DNA from: Alloprevotella tannerae ATCC 51259
GTDB taxonomy: Bacteria; Bacteroidota; Bacteroidia; Bacteroidales; Bacteroidaceae
Length of the DNA: 64,000 nt
Assembly (NCBI RefSeq): GCF_000159995.1
Contig: NZ_GG700642.1
Location: 1,355,742-1,419,741 of the forward strand
Direction of reading: 5' to 3'
The translations under genes were made by a program, and so were the position numbers. The number at the start of each line of letters is the position of its first letter. Position 1 is the first letter of the stretch. Below, in pieces: positions 41,424 to 49,626 of this stretch. The notes beneath the pieces are model-generated. The model worked only from the letters and a program-made list of their open reading frames with translations, had not been told where the DNA came from and ran no database searches.

Positions 41424-42871
41424 TGGATTTTCGAGACGTTCTTCAATATTCTATTCCATCGAATCTTCCCATCGAAGAGCCCATAATCCTTATCGAGCGA
41501 GAGCCAAACGAGGAGCGGCTTCCCGACGATGTGGTCTTCGGGCACGAAGCCCCAGAAGCGCGAATCGGCAGAGTTGTCGCGGTTATCGCCCATCATCCAG
41601 TAGTAGTCCATCTTAAAGCGATAGGTATCCGTCTGCTTACCGTTGATGTAGATTTTCCCATTTTTCACCTGCAAATCATTGCCTTCGTAGACGCGAATGG
41701 GGCGTTCATAGATCGGCAGGTTGTAGAGCGTGAGCTTGAGGCTTGCGCCTTTTTTCGGAATCCACAGCGGCCCGTAATTGGAGGGCGTCCAGCGCTTCAC
41801 CATGTTTTGCGGATAGAGCCAATCCACCTTAGGTTCGAAGGGGCGAATCGAAGCTACGAGTTCTTTGTGTTGACGGAAATAGTCGACCACTCTTTTTGTC
41901 AGCGGCATATAATAAGCCAACTGCTTCTCAGGTACGGGTTGTGAGAGGTCTTCGTTCGTGATGCCCAAGTCCTTGCGTTCATCTTCGGCCGGCAACATCT
42001 TAAATTGCACCTCGTAGCAGAATTGCACTTCTTCGGGAAGCGGATTTTCCTTGCCATCAAGGTAGATACGGCCTTGGCGAATTTGCAACATTTGCCCCGG
42101 AAGTCCGACGCAGCGCTTCACGTAATTCTCTCTGCGGTCAACGGGTCTCGACAAAATGCGTCCCGTCTCGCCTTGATTCATCTCCATAAAGGCGCGTCCG
42201 GCCGCATAGATGCGACGAAAGGCCGCCTGCTGCGTCTCATACGTCTGCCCGCCGTTGATTGTGGCCGAAAAAGGTTGCGACATAGCGCCCTGTTGCGTCA
42301 GCAATTGGTCGCCGATCTGGTAAACCAAGCGATAGAAGTCCTGATCCTGCGCATTGGCCGCCACGGTATCGCCCGAGGGATAATTGAATACGACGATGTC
42401 GTTCAGTTCGGGGCGTCCGAAGCCCTTCACGCGCCGATAATCCCAATGGGGATAATTGATGTAACTCTGACAATTGAGCACCGGCAGCGTATGTTGCACC
42501 AGCGGCATCGAGAGTGGCGTCTGCGGAATGCGCGGTCCGTAAGAAAGCTTACTTACTAAAAGGTAATCGCCCGTGAGCATCGTCTTCTCCAAAGAAGAAG
42601 AAGGGATGACGAAGTTTTGAAAGAAAAATTGATTGAGAAAGTAAACGGCCACCAAGGCAAAGACGATCGCGTCGACCCAGCCCATAGCTTTGCGCGCCGT
42701 CGTATTTTTCAGTTCCTTCCACCAGCCCCATTTGATGCGCTTCGTAATGTAAGCGTCGAAGATCAAAGGCAGGACGAGCAAGCCCCAAAAACTCTCCACC
42801 CAATACAGGAAGAGCAGGTAGAGCAGCGTATAAACGACACACTTAATGAGGTCTTTTTTTGTCGGTTTCAT
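41420..42871 (-). CDS. lepB: Signal peptidase I, long Bacteroidetes form
   Basis: Cleaves signal peptides at the outer face of the inner membrane. It has 483 residues, longer than E. coli LepB (324) as usual in this phylum. There are two N-terminal membrane segments (about residues 8-40 and 65-83), then catalytic Ser93 in IPSSSLEKTML and the general base Lys252 in NYVKRCVGLPG. The conserved GDNRDNSADSRFWGFVPEDHIVGKP box lies near the end. A long insert (about residues 165-240) separates the catalytic boxes. Located between dapB (21 bp upstream) and wbqC (4-bp overlap). Confidence 0.94.
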   Translation of the reverse strand: MKPTKKDLIKCVVYTLLYLLFLYWVESFWGLLVLPLIFDAYITKRIKWGWWKELKNTTARKAMGWVDAIVFALVAVYFLNQFFFQNFVIPSSSLEKTMLTGDYLLVSKLSYGPRIPQTPLSMPLVQHTLPVLNCQSYINYPHWDYRRVKGFGRPELNDIVVFNYPSGDTVAANAQDQDFYRLVYQIGDQLLTQQGAMSQPFSATINGGQTYETQQAAFRRIYAAGRAFMEMNQGETGRILSRPVDRRENYVKRCVGLPGQMLQIRQGRIYLDGKENPLPEEVQFCYEVQFKMLPAEDERKDLGITNEDLSQPVPEKQLAYYMPLTKRVVDYFRQHKELVASIRPFEPKVDWLYPQNMVKRWTPSNYGPLWIPKKGASLKLTLYNLPIYERPIRVYEGNDLQVKNGKIYINGKQTDTYRFKMDYYWMMGDNRDNSADSRFWGFVPEDHIVGKPLLVWLSLDKDYGLFDGKIRWNRILKNVSKIH

Positions 42872-42892
42872 CGTATTTTCGTACTATATGTG

Positions 42893-43645
42893 TTAAAAAT
42901 CAAAGAGGTCTTTCATCGTTAGCAAACCCGTATGTCGGGCCGTATATTCAGCCGCCATCACTGCGCCGAGCGCAAAGCCTTCGCGGCTGTGGGCTTCGTG
43001 CGTAATGCGGATGCTGTCGGCCGGCGAATCGTAGACAATCGTATGCGTGCCGGGCACTTCATCGCGCCGGTAAGCGTCTACGGCCAGCGTATCGGGCGCC
43101 AAGTGCTGCTGCCGCTCCACGCTGCCGTCAGCTTTATGAAATTCGTTCAACACCCAACGGTGCTTGCGGTCAAGGCGTTGGAGCAAGTCTTCGGCCAGCG
43201 TGATGGCCGTCCCACTCGGCGCGTCCAACTTGTGCACGTGGTGGGTTTCCTCCATACGCACGTCGTAGGCCTCAAACTTATTCATCAGCGCGGCCAGATA
43301 GCGGTTGACCGCACTAAAGAGCGCAACCCCCACAGAAAAGTTTGACGCCCAGAAGAGCGTATTTCCTTGATCAATCAGTCGCATTACGTCTTCCTGATGC
43401 TCCCGTTGCCAACCCGTAGATCCACTCACAACCTTCACACCTTCTTGGAAAGCGCGCACATAGTTGTCGTAAGCCGCCGTCGGCGTTGTAAATTCGATGG
43501 CAACGTCCGCAGAGCGGAAAGCCTCCGTACTGAAATCTTCTCGATTATCTACATCTATAGTGCAAACGATCTCGTGTCCTCTGCTGAGCGCGATCTGTTC
43601 GATCATCCGCCCCATTTTACCATAGCCTATTAGTGCAAACTTCAT
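42893..43645 (-). CDS. dapB: 4-hydroxy-tetrahydrodipicolinate reductase
   Basis: A reductase of the lysine and diaminopimelate pathway. It has 250 residues. The start at 43645 gives MKFALIGYGKMGRMIEQ; the frame extending to 43687 adds 14 residues without a family match. The N-terminal NAD(P)-binding loop is GYGKMG (7-12). The catalytic and substrate-binding segment is METHHVHKLDAPSGTA, and FWASNFSVGV precedes it. The first gene of the dapB-lepB-wbqC operon, with a duplicated promoter upstream. Confidence 0.94.
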   Translation of the reverse strand: MKFALIGYGKMGRMIEQIALSRGHEIVCTIDVDNREDFSTEAFRSADVAIEFTTPTAAYDNYVRAFQEGVKVVSGSTGWQREHQEDVMRLIDQGNTLFWASNFSVGVALFSAVNRYLAALMNKFEAYDVRMEETHHVHKLDAPSGTAITLAEDLLQRLDRKHRWVLNEFHKADGSVERQQHLAPDTLAVDAYRRDEVPGTHTIVYDSPADSIRITHEAHSREGFALGAVMAAEYTARHTGLLTMKDLFDF

Positions 43646-43716
43646 AAGTCTGATTGTATTTCTTTTTATTCGGATAGTGCAGGTCAAGCGCCGGAAAGCT
43701 TGCTCGCGTGCGCTTT

Positions 43717-43828
43717 GCCGCCTATCTTATGCAAAAGTAGTGCAAGTCGAGCGCAATAAGCTTGCTTAATTGCCGAGACGCCGCCTACTTTATGCAAAGA
43801 TAGTGCAAGTAGCGAGTAGAAACAAGCA
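43717..43828 (-). promoter_or_regulatory. Tandemly duplicated promoter upstream of dapB
   Basis: Two related ~40-bp blocks 65 bp apart carry exact -7 boxes on the minus strand: TACTTTTG (43732-43739) and TATCTTTG (43797-43804). The distal copy also has TTG (43825-43827) with a 20-bp spacer and should be the stronger promoter; the proximal copy lacks a well-placed -33 box. Leaders would be roughly 80 and 145 nt. Confidence 0.75.
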
Positions 43829-43829
43829 G

Positions 43830-44374
43830 AAAGTTTACTTTCTATCCCTTTATCAGCATGCGTAACGACTGATTGCCAACCCTGCCCCACCCTTTTTCAC
43901 CCCACATATCCCGCGATGCACCCCTTCAGATAGCCAAGCCAAAGAGAAGAAAGGGCGCACGCCGCGCACAAACGCTAAGCAAGTCGACAAGTGGGCGCTT
44001 CAGCATCCGAAAGTCTCGTTTACCGCCATCTAAATCTACACAAAAAACGCCTCATAATCAAATCTATAACCAACAAAAGCAAGAAAACGCCGTTTACGCT
44101 CGTGATAAAAAAGGTTTACGCTCGTGATGAAAAAGGTCTACGCTCGTGATGAAACGAATGTACGCTCGTGAGCGTACACGGCGCAAGTGGGCCGCGGGGA
44201 GATTTGCGTGGTGTATGGAGACGAAAAAATCGGCCCGTTTGCCTTGCATTGTCCGGCAAAGAGGACCGATTGTCTGTATTTTATGATCGAAAAATGAGGC
44301 GGAAGCCTTTACCGGCCGAGGCTGCAAAAAAGGAAGCGAGCCTTCGAGGCCTTGCAAAGGCCGCCTGCGCGACT
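43830..44374. other. Intergenic region with 22-bp repeats; no gene seen
   Basis: About 545 bp between the dapB promoter and the antiporter stop. It contains the 22-bp repeat locus at 44090-44180 and, just past the antiporter stop, the palindrome GGCCTTGCAAAGGCC (about 44349-44363). Open frames lack family resemblance. Confidence 0.65.
44090..44180. repeat. 22-bp tandem repeat, locus 1 (4 units)
   Basis: CTCGTGA recurs at 22-bp steps (CGTGAT at 44101, 44123, 44145; CGTGAG at 44167). Units are of the type TTTACGCTCGTGATgAAAAA, and the last ends in a GCTCGTGAGC palindrome. Relatives at 50930-51010 and 61941-62030. Confidence 0.9.
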
Positions 44375-45301
44375 TTAGGCCGAATAGATGAGCCAGCTCA
44401 TGTAACCTACGAAAACGATTAAGAGCGTAACGCCCTCCCAACGGTCGAGGCGGAGCTTCGTAGCCGAGAAGCACCACAACAATACCGTACTGCCGATCAG
44501 CACAGCAAAGTCGATCATCGTCACACCGCCTAAGTACATGGGCGAAACAGCGCCCGTCGCACCGAGAATAAAGAGGATGTTAAACAAATTGCTGCCAATG
44601 ACGTTGCCAAGGGCAATGTCCGTTTGTCCCTTTCGCGCGGCAATGATGCTGGTGGCCAACTCGGGGAGCGACGTGCCGCCAGCGACGACGGTCAAACCAA
44701 TGACGGCTTCGGAGACGTGCAACCTGTGGGCTACGCCGGAAGCGCCACTGACGAAGATATTGCTACCTACGATCAAGCAAGCCAGTCCGATGATGACAAA
44801 AAGCCAACTTCCCCAACGGCCATAGCGCGGCGATGCGTTGCCTTCGGCCTCTCCGACTTTGGCTTGGCGAATAGCCTGCCCCATATAGGCCACAAAGATG
44901 AGTAAGAGCAGCAAGCTGTCGATGCGCGACAAGAAGCCGTCCCACACGAGGAGGAGGAAGATGAGTGAAATGCCAAACAACATGGGCATATCGCGCTTCA
45001 CTAATGAGGGCCGCATCAGCATTGGGGAGATGGCAGCCGTAGCACCGACGATCAAAAGCGAATTGAAGATATTGCTACCCACGACATTGCCAACGGCTAA
45101 TCCGGGCGTCCCCTTGAGGGCTGAAACAAAGCTGACGCAAAACTCGGGCAGCGAGGTGCCAAAGGCTACGACCGTGAGGCCAATAATGATTTGCGGCACA
45201 TTGAGACGCGTGGCGATGGAGCTCGCGCCGTCAGTAAAGCGGTCGGCGCCCCAAACGACGGCAACCATTCCAAGGACGATGAAAATAATATCTACAATCA
45301 C
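44375..45301 (-). CDS. Calcium/sodium (CaCA family) antiporter, YrbG-like
   Basis: An inner-membrane exchanger of 308 residues with ten or eleven hydrophobic helices. The two inverted-repeat alpha motifs are clear: VVAFGTSLPEFCVSFVSALKG with VGNVVGSNIFN, and VVAGGTSLPELATSIIAARKG with LGNVIGSNLFN, holding the ion-binding Glu and Asn residues. I start at the GTG at 45301 because the -7 box TATCTTTG (45329-45336) lies just upstream; the frame open to 45844 would overlap luxS and its promoter. Divergent from luxS. Confidence 0.9.
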   Translation of the reverse strand: MIVDIIFIVLGMVAVVWGADRFTDGASSIATRLNVPQIIIGLTVVAFGTSLPEFCVSFVSALKGTPGLAVGNVVGSNIFNSLLIVGATAAISPMLMRPSLVKRDMPMLFGISLIFLLLVWDGFLSRIDSLLLLLIFVAYMGQAIRQAKVGEAEGNASPRYGRWGSWLFVIIGLACLIVGSNIFVSGASGVAHRLHVSEAVIGLTVVAGGTSLPELATSIIAARKGQTDIALGNVIGSNLFNILFILGATGAVSPMYLGGVTMIDFAVLIGSTVLLWCFSATKLRLDRWEGVTLLIVFVGYMSWLIYSA

Positions 45302-45328
45302 GTGGTTTTTATTATGGGGTATCGGCTG

Positions 45329-45336
45329 CAAAGATA
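45329..45336 (-). promoter_or_regulatory. -7 element for the antiporter gene
   Basis: TATCTTTG on the minus strand, 28 bp before the GTG start at 45301; the -33 box is poor. It rules out the longer reading of the gene. Confidence 0.65.
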
Positions 45337-45392
45337 CGACAAGCGGAGATGAAAAACAGACTATTGCGCTTTTTTGTTTGTACTTCAAATTG

Positions 45393-45400
45393 TATTTTTG
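45393..45400 (+). promoter_or_regulatory. -7 element for the luxS operon
   Basis: TATTTTTG matches TAnnTTTG exactly. TTTG boxes occur 12 and 16 bp upstream, shorter than ideal. Leader to the ATG at 45455 is about 50 nt. Confidence 0.65.
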
Positions 45401-45454
45401 CACAAAAATAGCACGGCAACGCCTTCGGGTGCTGCCGAAAATTGTAAAAAAGAG

Positions 45455-45946
45455 ATGCAGAAGATACCCAGCTTTACGATAGATCATACGCGCTTGGAGC
45501 GCGGCATATACGTTTCGCGCAAAGATCGTGTGGGCGTAGAAGTAATTACGACTTTCGATGTCCGCCTCAAGCGCCCCAACGCTGAACCGGTGATGACGCC
45601 GGCCGCAGCGCACACCATCGAACACTTGATGGCTACTTTCTTGCGCAATGATGCGGAATGGCGCGATCGAATCATTTATTGGGGCCCGATGGGTTGCCTG
45701 ACAGGTTTTTATTTGTTGGTGCGCGGCGATTTGAGTTCGAAGGATATGGTCGACTTGCTGCGCCGCGGTTTTGCGTTCGTGGCAGATTTTGACGACGAAA
45801 TACCGGGGGCTAACGCGAAAGATTGCGGCAATTGGCAATTGCACGACTTAGACGGCGCTCGCGCTGAAGCACGTAAGTATGTAGAGGAAACGCTCGAAGA
45901 AATAACGGCACGCAACCTCGTCTATCCCGTAAGTGAAGGCTGCTGA
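45455..45946 (+). CDS. luxS: S-ribosylhomocysteine lyase (autoinducer-2 synthase)
   Basis: Splits S-ribosylhomocysteine to homocysteine and DPD, the precursor of AI-2, as part of the activated methyl cycle. A 163-residue protein of normal length. The metal ligands are His53 and His57 in HTIEH and Cys124 in KDCGNWQLH, with the catalytic Cys81 in GPMGCLTGFYL and Glu56. All are present, so it should be active. The start at 45455 is downstream of a -7 box; the frame open to 45374 would read through that promoter. It opens a plus-strand operon of six genes. Confidence 0.95.
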   Translation: MQKIPSFTIDHTRLERGIYVSRKDRVGVEVITTFDVRLKRPNAEPVMTPAAAHTIEHLMATFLRNDAEWRDRIIYWGPMGCLTGFYLLVRGDLSSKDMVDLLRRGFAFVADFDDEIPGANAKDCGNWQLHDLDGARAEARKYVEETLEEITARNLVYPVSEGC

Positions 45947-45976
45947 TCGGCCCTCAAAAAATTAAGCAGAAAGACG

Positions 45977-47233
45977 ATGCAGAAAGATTATGAGATAATG
46001 GCGCCCGTAGGCTCACGCGAGAGTCTGGCGGCCGCCTTGCAAGCCGGCGCAGATTCGATCTACTTCGGCATAGAGGCGCTGAATATGCGCGCTCATTCGG
46101 CCAATCGCTTCACGATAGACGACTTGAAAGAGATTGCTTCGACGTGTGAGGCGCGCGGCGTCAAGACTTACTTGACGGTTAACACGATTATATATGGCGA
46201 AGATTTGGCGCTGATGCACGAGATTTGCGATGCGGCAAAGGCGGCTTCGATCTCGGCGGTCATTGCGGCGGACGTGGCCGTCTTGACTTACTGCCGGGAA
46301 ATCGGGCAAGAGGTGCATCTATCGACGCAATTGAACATTTCGAACATCGATGCTTTGAAGTTTTATGCGCATTATGCGGACGTTGTGGTCTTGGCGCGGG
46401 AACTAAATTTAGAGCAGGTGAAGGAAATCCACGACCGGATTGTCGCAGAAAACCTCTGCGGCCCCTCGGGCGAACGGATTCGCATCGAAATGTTCTGCCA
46501 CGGGGCTTTGTGTATGGCGATTAGCGGCAAATGTTATCTGTCGTTGGACAACCTCGGCCGCAGTGCGAACCGGGGCGAATGTATGCAAGTCTGCCGCCGC
46601 GGCTATACAGTGCGCGACCGCGAAACCGGCGTCGAACTGGACGTGGACAACAAGTATATTATGAGTCCGAAAGACTTAAAAACGATCGGATTCATCGATA
46701 AAATGTATGCAGCGGGCGTTCGTGTTTTCAAAATCGAAGGGCGTGCGCGCAGTGCGGAATACGTATCGACCGTCGTCAGCTGTTATAAAGAGGCGCTCGA
46801 AGCTGTTGTCGACGGAACCTTCTCTTCTGAAAAAACGGCCGAATGGGATGAACGCCTCGCCACAGTTTTTAATCGCGGATTCTGGGACGGCTATTATTTA
46901 GGTCGGAAGTTGGGCGAATGGAGCGAGAAGTACGGCTCGGAAGCCACAGAGCGGAAAGTTTATGTCGGCAAGGGCGTAAAATATTATTCAAAGTTGGGCG
47001 TGGCGGAGTTTAAGCTCGAGGCCGGATCCATCAACAAAGGCGACAAACTTCTTGTCGTCGGCCCTTCAACGGGCGCTGTTTATTTTGAGGCGACAGAGAT
47101 CAGATACGATTTGCAGCCCGTTGATCATGCGGAAAAGGGACAGCATATTTCAATTCCTATATCTGAGCGTGTGCGCCCTTCAGATAAACTCTACCGCATC
47201 GAACATTGTGATGAAAACGCTAAAAACGCATAA
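45977..47233 (+). CDS. U32 family protein (tRNA-hydroxylation TrhP/YegQ-like)
   Basis: A 418-residue member of the U32 'peptidase' family. The bacterial relatives TrhP/YegQ and YrrO act in making 5-hydroxyuridine in tRNA wobble positions; direct protease activity is doubtful. Seen: APVGSRESLAAALQAGADSIYFG at the start, the signature MFCHGALCMAISGKCYLS, the cysteines in GRSANRGECMQVCRRGY, and YIMSPKDLKTIGFID plus VFKIEGRARSAEYV after it. It begins 30 bp after luxS. Co-location with the tRNA enzyme gene dusB fits an RNA-modification role. Confidence 0.9.
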   Translation: MQKDYEIMAPVGSRESLAAALQAGADSIYFGIEALNMRAHSANRFTIDDLKEIASTCEARGVKTYLTVNTIIYGEDLALMHEICDAAKAASISAVIAADVAVLTYCREIGQEVHLSTQLNISNIDALKFYAHYADVVVLARELNLEQVKEIHDRIVAENLCGPSGERIRIEMFCHGALCMAISGKCYLSLDNLGRSANRGECMQVCRRGYTVRDRETGVELDVDNKYIMSPKDLKTIGFIDKMYAAGVRVFKIEGRARSAEYVSTVVSCYKEALEAVVDGTFSSEKTAEWDERLATVFNRGFWDGYYLGRKLGEWSEKYGSEATERKVYVGKGVKYYSKLGVAEFKLEAGSINKGDKLLVVGPSTGAVYFEATEIRYDLQPVDHAEKGQHISIPISERVRPSDKLYRIEHCDENAKNA

Positions 47234-47239
47234 ATAAAT

Positions 47240-47878
47240 ATGGTACTCCTTTTTGATGTGGGCGGGGTCTTGGTCGACCTTGATTTGGACCTTACGCTCG
47301 CCGGCTTTGATCAAATCGGGATAGATTTGCGTCCTTATTTGGATTCAGCGCGACAAGCGGGATTTCTTTCCGACTACGAAAGCGGCAAGATCAACACGGA
47401 AACGATGCTAAGCAAGATGCGCGCCTTATCAACCAAGTCGGATCTTACCGACGACGAGATCGCCGCGGCGTGGTGCAGGCTCTTGGTACGTTTGCCGCAG
47501 GAGCGGCTGGAGCTGATTTTGAAGGCGCGGCGCCACTACCGCATCGCCCTTTTGAGCAACACGAACCCGCTTTCTTGGGGGAAAGCTCGGACGGAATTTA
47601 TCGAACAACAGGGCCACACCGTCTCAGACTTCTTCGACGAAACTTTTCTCTCGTTTGAGATGGGCGTGGAGAAGCCTGCGCCGGAGATTTTCCAAAAGGC
47701 CGTCGAAGCGCTCCATTGTCGGCCCGAGGAGGTCCTCTTTTTTGATGATGCGGCCGCTAATTGCGAAGCCGCGCGTCGAGAAGGACTGCGCGCTTTCCAT
47801 ACGCCGACCGACGGCAGTTGGATGCAACTTTTCGACGATGCCGGTCGCTTAAAAGACGAAGCGAATGCTGGTTATTAA
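47240..47878 (+). CDS. HAD-family (subfamily IA) hydrolase
   Basis: A 212-residue haloacid-dehalogenase-type phosphatase. Motif I is LLFDVGGVLVD (nucleophile Asp6), motif II LLSNTNP (Ser/Thr), and motif IV VLFFDDAAANCEAARREG with two Asp. The Asp two residues after the nucleophile, which most phosphatases use as acid/base, is replaced by Gly here, as in the YihX-like 'DVGGV' subgroup. Substrate unknown; YihX-type members act on sugar phosphates or FMN. Its stop overlaps ribF by 14 bases, so FMN-related housekeeping is possible but unproven. Confidence 0.85.
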   Translation: MVLLFDVGGVLVDLDLDLTLAGFDQIGIDLRPYLDSARQAGFLSDYESGKINTETMLSKMRALSTKSDLTDDEIAAAWCRLLVRLPQERLELILKARRHYRIALLSNTNPLSWGKARTEFIEQQGHTVSDFFDETFLSFEMGVEKPAPEIFQKAVEALHCRPEEVLFFDDAAANCEAARREGLRAFHTPTDGSWMQLFDDAGRLKDEANAGY

Positions 47879-48827
47879 AGACTTTGATCAAACTCAGCCG
47901 ATTCGGCAGCCGCTTCATTCAGCCACGCCGATCGTCGCCACAGTCGGATTTTTCGACGGCGTGCACTTGGGCCACCGCTACTTGCTCAAACAAGTGCGCG
48001 ACGAAGCCCGCCGCCGCGGCGGATGGGCTATGGCTATCACATTCTCCGTTCACCCGCGCCGCGTTTTAGACGTCAGTTATCGCCCGCAAATGCTGACAAC
48101 CACTGAAGAAAAGCTCGGTTTCATCGCAGAAAGTGGGATGGATTGCTGCACCATATTAGACTTTACACCCGCCTTGGCCAAGTTGCCGGCTAAGGACTTT
48201 ATGCAATATTTTTTGCGCGACAAGTTGGGCGTCAGCGTACTCCTAATGGGCTACGACCATCACTTTGGTTCCGACCGCCTTGTCGGCCTTGCGCCCTACA
48301 AAGCCTTGGGCGCCTCGCTCGGCATCGAAGTTTTGAAAGCCGAAGCCTATAAAAACGACGACTTAACCCTTAGTTCGTCGCTGATTCGTCGCTGTTTAGA
48401 GGCCGGCAACATCGCCTGCGTCAATTCCAGTCTCGGACGGCGCTACGATTTGAAAGGGCACGTCGTCGAGGGGCATCATATCGGGCGCGACTTGGGCTTT
48501 CCTACGGCCAACTTGGAGCCGGATGACCCCCAGAAATGTCTGCCCGGGCGCGGCGTTTATGCCGTTTTTGCAGAAATCAGAGGCAAAACCTATCCCGCAA
48601 TGCTTAATATCGGCTTCCGCCCTACCCTTAACGATGGCAATAAGGTCACGATTGAGACCCATCTGTTCGGTTTTGAGGGCAACGCATACGGCGAAGCACT
48701 CACCTTAAGCTTTGTCCACCGCCTCCGCGACGAGCAACGCTTTGATTCCCTCGAAACCTTGCGCCACCAATTACAACAAGATGCTGACAACACCCTACAT
48801 ATATTAAATGACTATGCAAACCAGTAA
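47865..48827 (+). CDS. ribF: Bifunctional riboflavin kinase / FMN adenylyltransferase
   Basis: Makes FMN and FAD from riboflavin. It has 320 residues. The N-terminal adenylyltransferase half has the nucleotide-binding ATVGFFDGVHLGHRYLL and later LMGYDHHFG and SSSLIRRCLEAG. The C-terminal kinase half has VVEGHHIGRDLGFPTANL and GRGVYAVFA, ending FIETHLF-like (VTIETHLFGFEG). Start chosen at the ATG overlapping the HAD gene end by 14 bases; it in turn overlaps the CPBP gene by 20 bases. Confidence 0.94.
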   Translation: MLVIKDFDQTQPIRQPLHSATPIVATVGFFDGVHLGHRYLLKQVRDEARRRGGWAMAITFSVHPRRVLDVSYRPQMLTTTEEKLGFIAESGMDCCTILDFTPALAKLPAKDFMQYFLRDKLGVSVLLMGYDHHFGSDRLVGLAPYKALGASLGIEVLKAEAYKNDDLTLSSSLIRRCLEAGNIACVNSSLGRRYDLKGHVVEGHHIGRDLGFPTANLEPDDPQKCLPGRGVYAVFAEIRGKTYPAMLNIGFRPTLNDGNKVTIETHLFGFEGNAYGEALTLSFVHRLRDEQRFDSLETLRHQLQQDADNTLHILNDYANQ

Positions 48828-49626
48828 AACCATGCAAATAGGCTTGCTGATCGTAGCGCTGATTATGCCCTACGCCTTTCAAGCTTTTTTCGGCGCCGTC
48901 TTCCTTTTCATCGGCGTACTCCCCAATTTGCTGCAAGGGAAGCCCTTTGATCCGCACGCGATTGAACACATGCCGACGATGTTAGGTTTGGCCTTGATCT
49001 GCTCCAATCTTTCGCTGTATTTCTTCTACAGACTTACGCAGCTGTCTCGCCATCCGCTCACCGACGCCAAGCGCAAATTATCGCCGGCGCTGACGACCAC
49101 GGCTTTATTGAGTTTTCTCTGTATCAGCTTTTCTGCAGCCTTCATCTTGATGCGTTTTGATTTGAACGACGGTGGGATAGAAGCTGTCTTTAATGAGATG
49201 AAAACCAATCCGGCCGGCATTTTAGCCATCGTAGTCTTTGGTCCTCTTGGCGAAGAACTTGCTTTCCGCGAAGTATTTCAGCGCCGTTTGCAGACCATGA
49301 CTTCACCGCTCGTTGCCATCATCGTATCCGGCGTGGTCTTTGGCTTATATCACCTCAATTTTGCACAAATGATTCCGGCCATCGGTTCAGGCATCGTGCT
49401 GGCTATCTTGTATTATCGCTTCGGAGACATTCGAATTTGTCTGGCGGCACACATTCTAAACAACGGTTTGAGTACGGTAATAAGCATCCTCGACCCGACT
49501 AACAAATCGGAGAAGGTCCTTCTTGACGCTTATCCCGAAGTTTGGGGTGCCCTACTGCTGATTATCGGCGTTCTACTACTTAAATATTGGTTGCGAAAGA
49601 CGCCTCCTGCGATACAAACGGTATGA
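48808..49626 (+). CDS. CPBP-family intramembrane glutamic protease (Abi/Rce1-like)
   Basis: A 272-residue membrane protein with about eight hydrophobic segments. The CPBP motifs are present: Glu149-Glu150-x3-Arg154 in GEELAFREVF, His182 in FGLYHLNFAQ, and the later AAHILNNGLS (HxxxN). These match Rce1-type intramembrane proteases, some of which serve bacteriocin immunity; no bacteriocin gene is nearby. The first Met overlaps ribF by 20 bases; Met3 or Met9 are alternatives. Its stop overlaps the dusB ATG (ATGA). Confidence 0.9.
   Translation: MTMQTSKTMQIGLLIVALIMPYAFQAFFGAVFLFIGVLPNLLQGKPFDPHAIEHMPTMLGLALICSNLSLYFFYRLTQLSRHPLTDAKRKLSPALTTTALLSFLCISFSAAFILMRFDLNDGGIEAVFNEMKTNPAGILAIVVFGPLGEELAFREVFQRRLQTMTSPLVAIIVSGVVFGLYHLNFAQMIPAIGSGIVLAILYYRFGDIRICLAAHILNNGLSTVISILDPTNKSEKVLLDAYPEVWGALLLIIGVLLLKYWLRKTPPAIQTV

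Noticed and set aside
45302-45844. N-terminal 181-residue extension of the antiporter frame
   Set aside because: It overlaps luxS and both promoters and has no membrane character; the antiporter family begins at the GTG at 45301.
48808-49626. CPBP protease as part of a bacteriocin immunity system
   Set aside because: No small peptide with a leader, no ABC exporter and no maturation enzyme nearby; it sits in a housekeeping operon.
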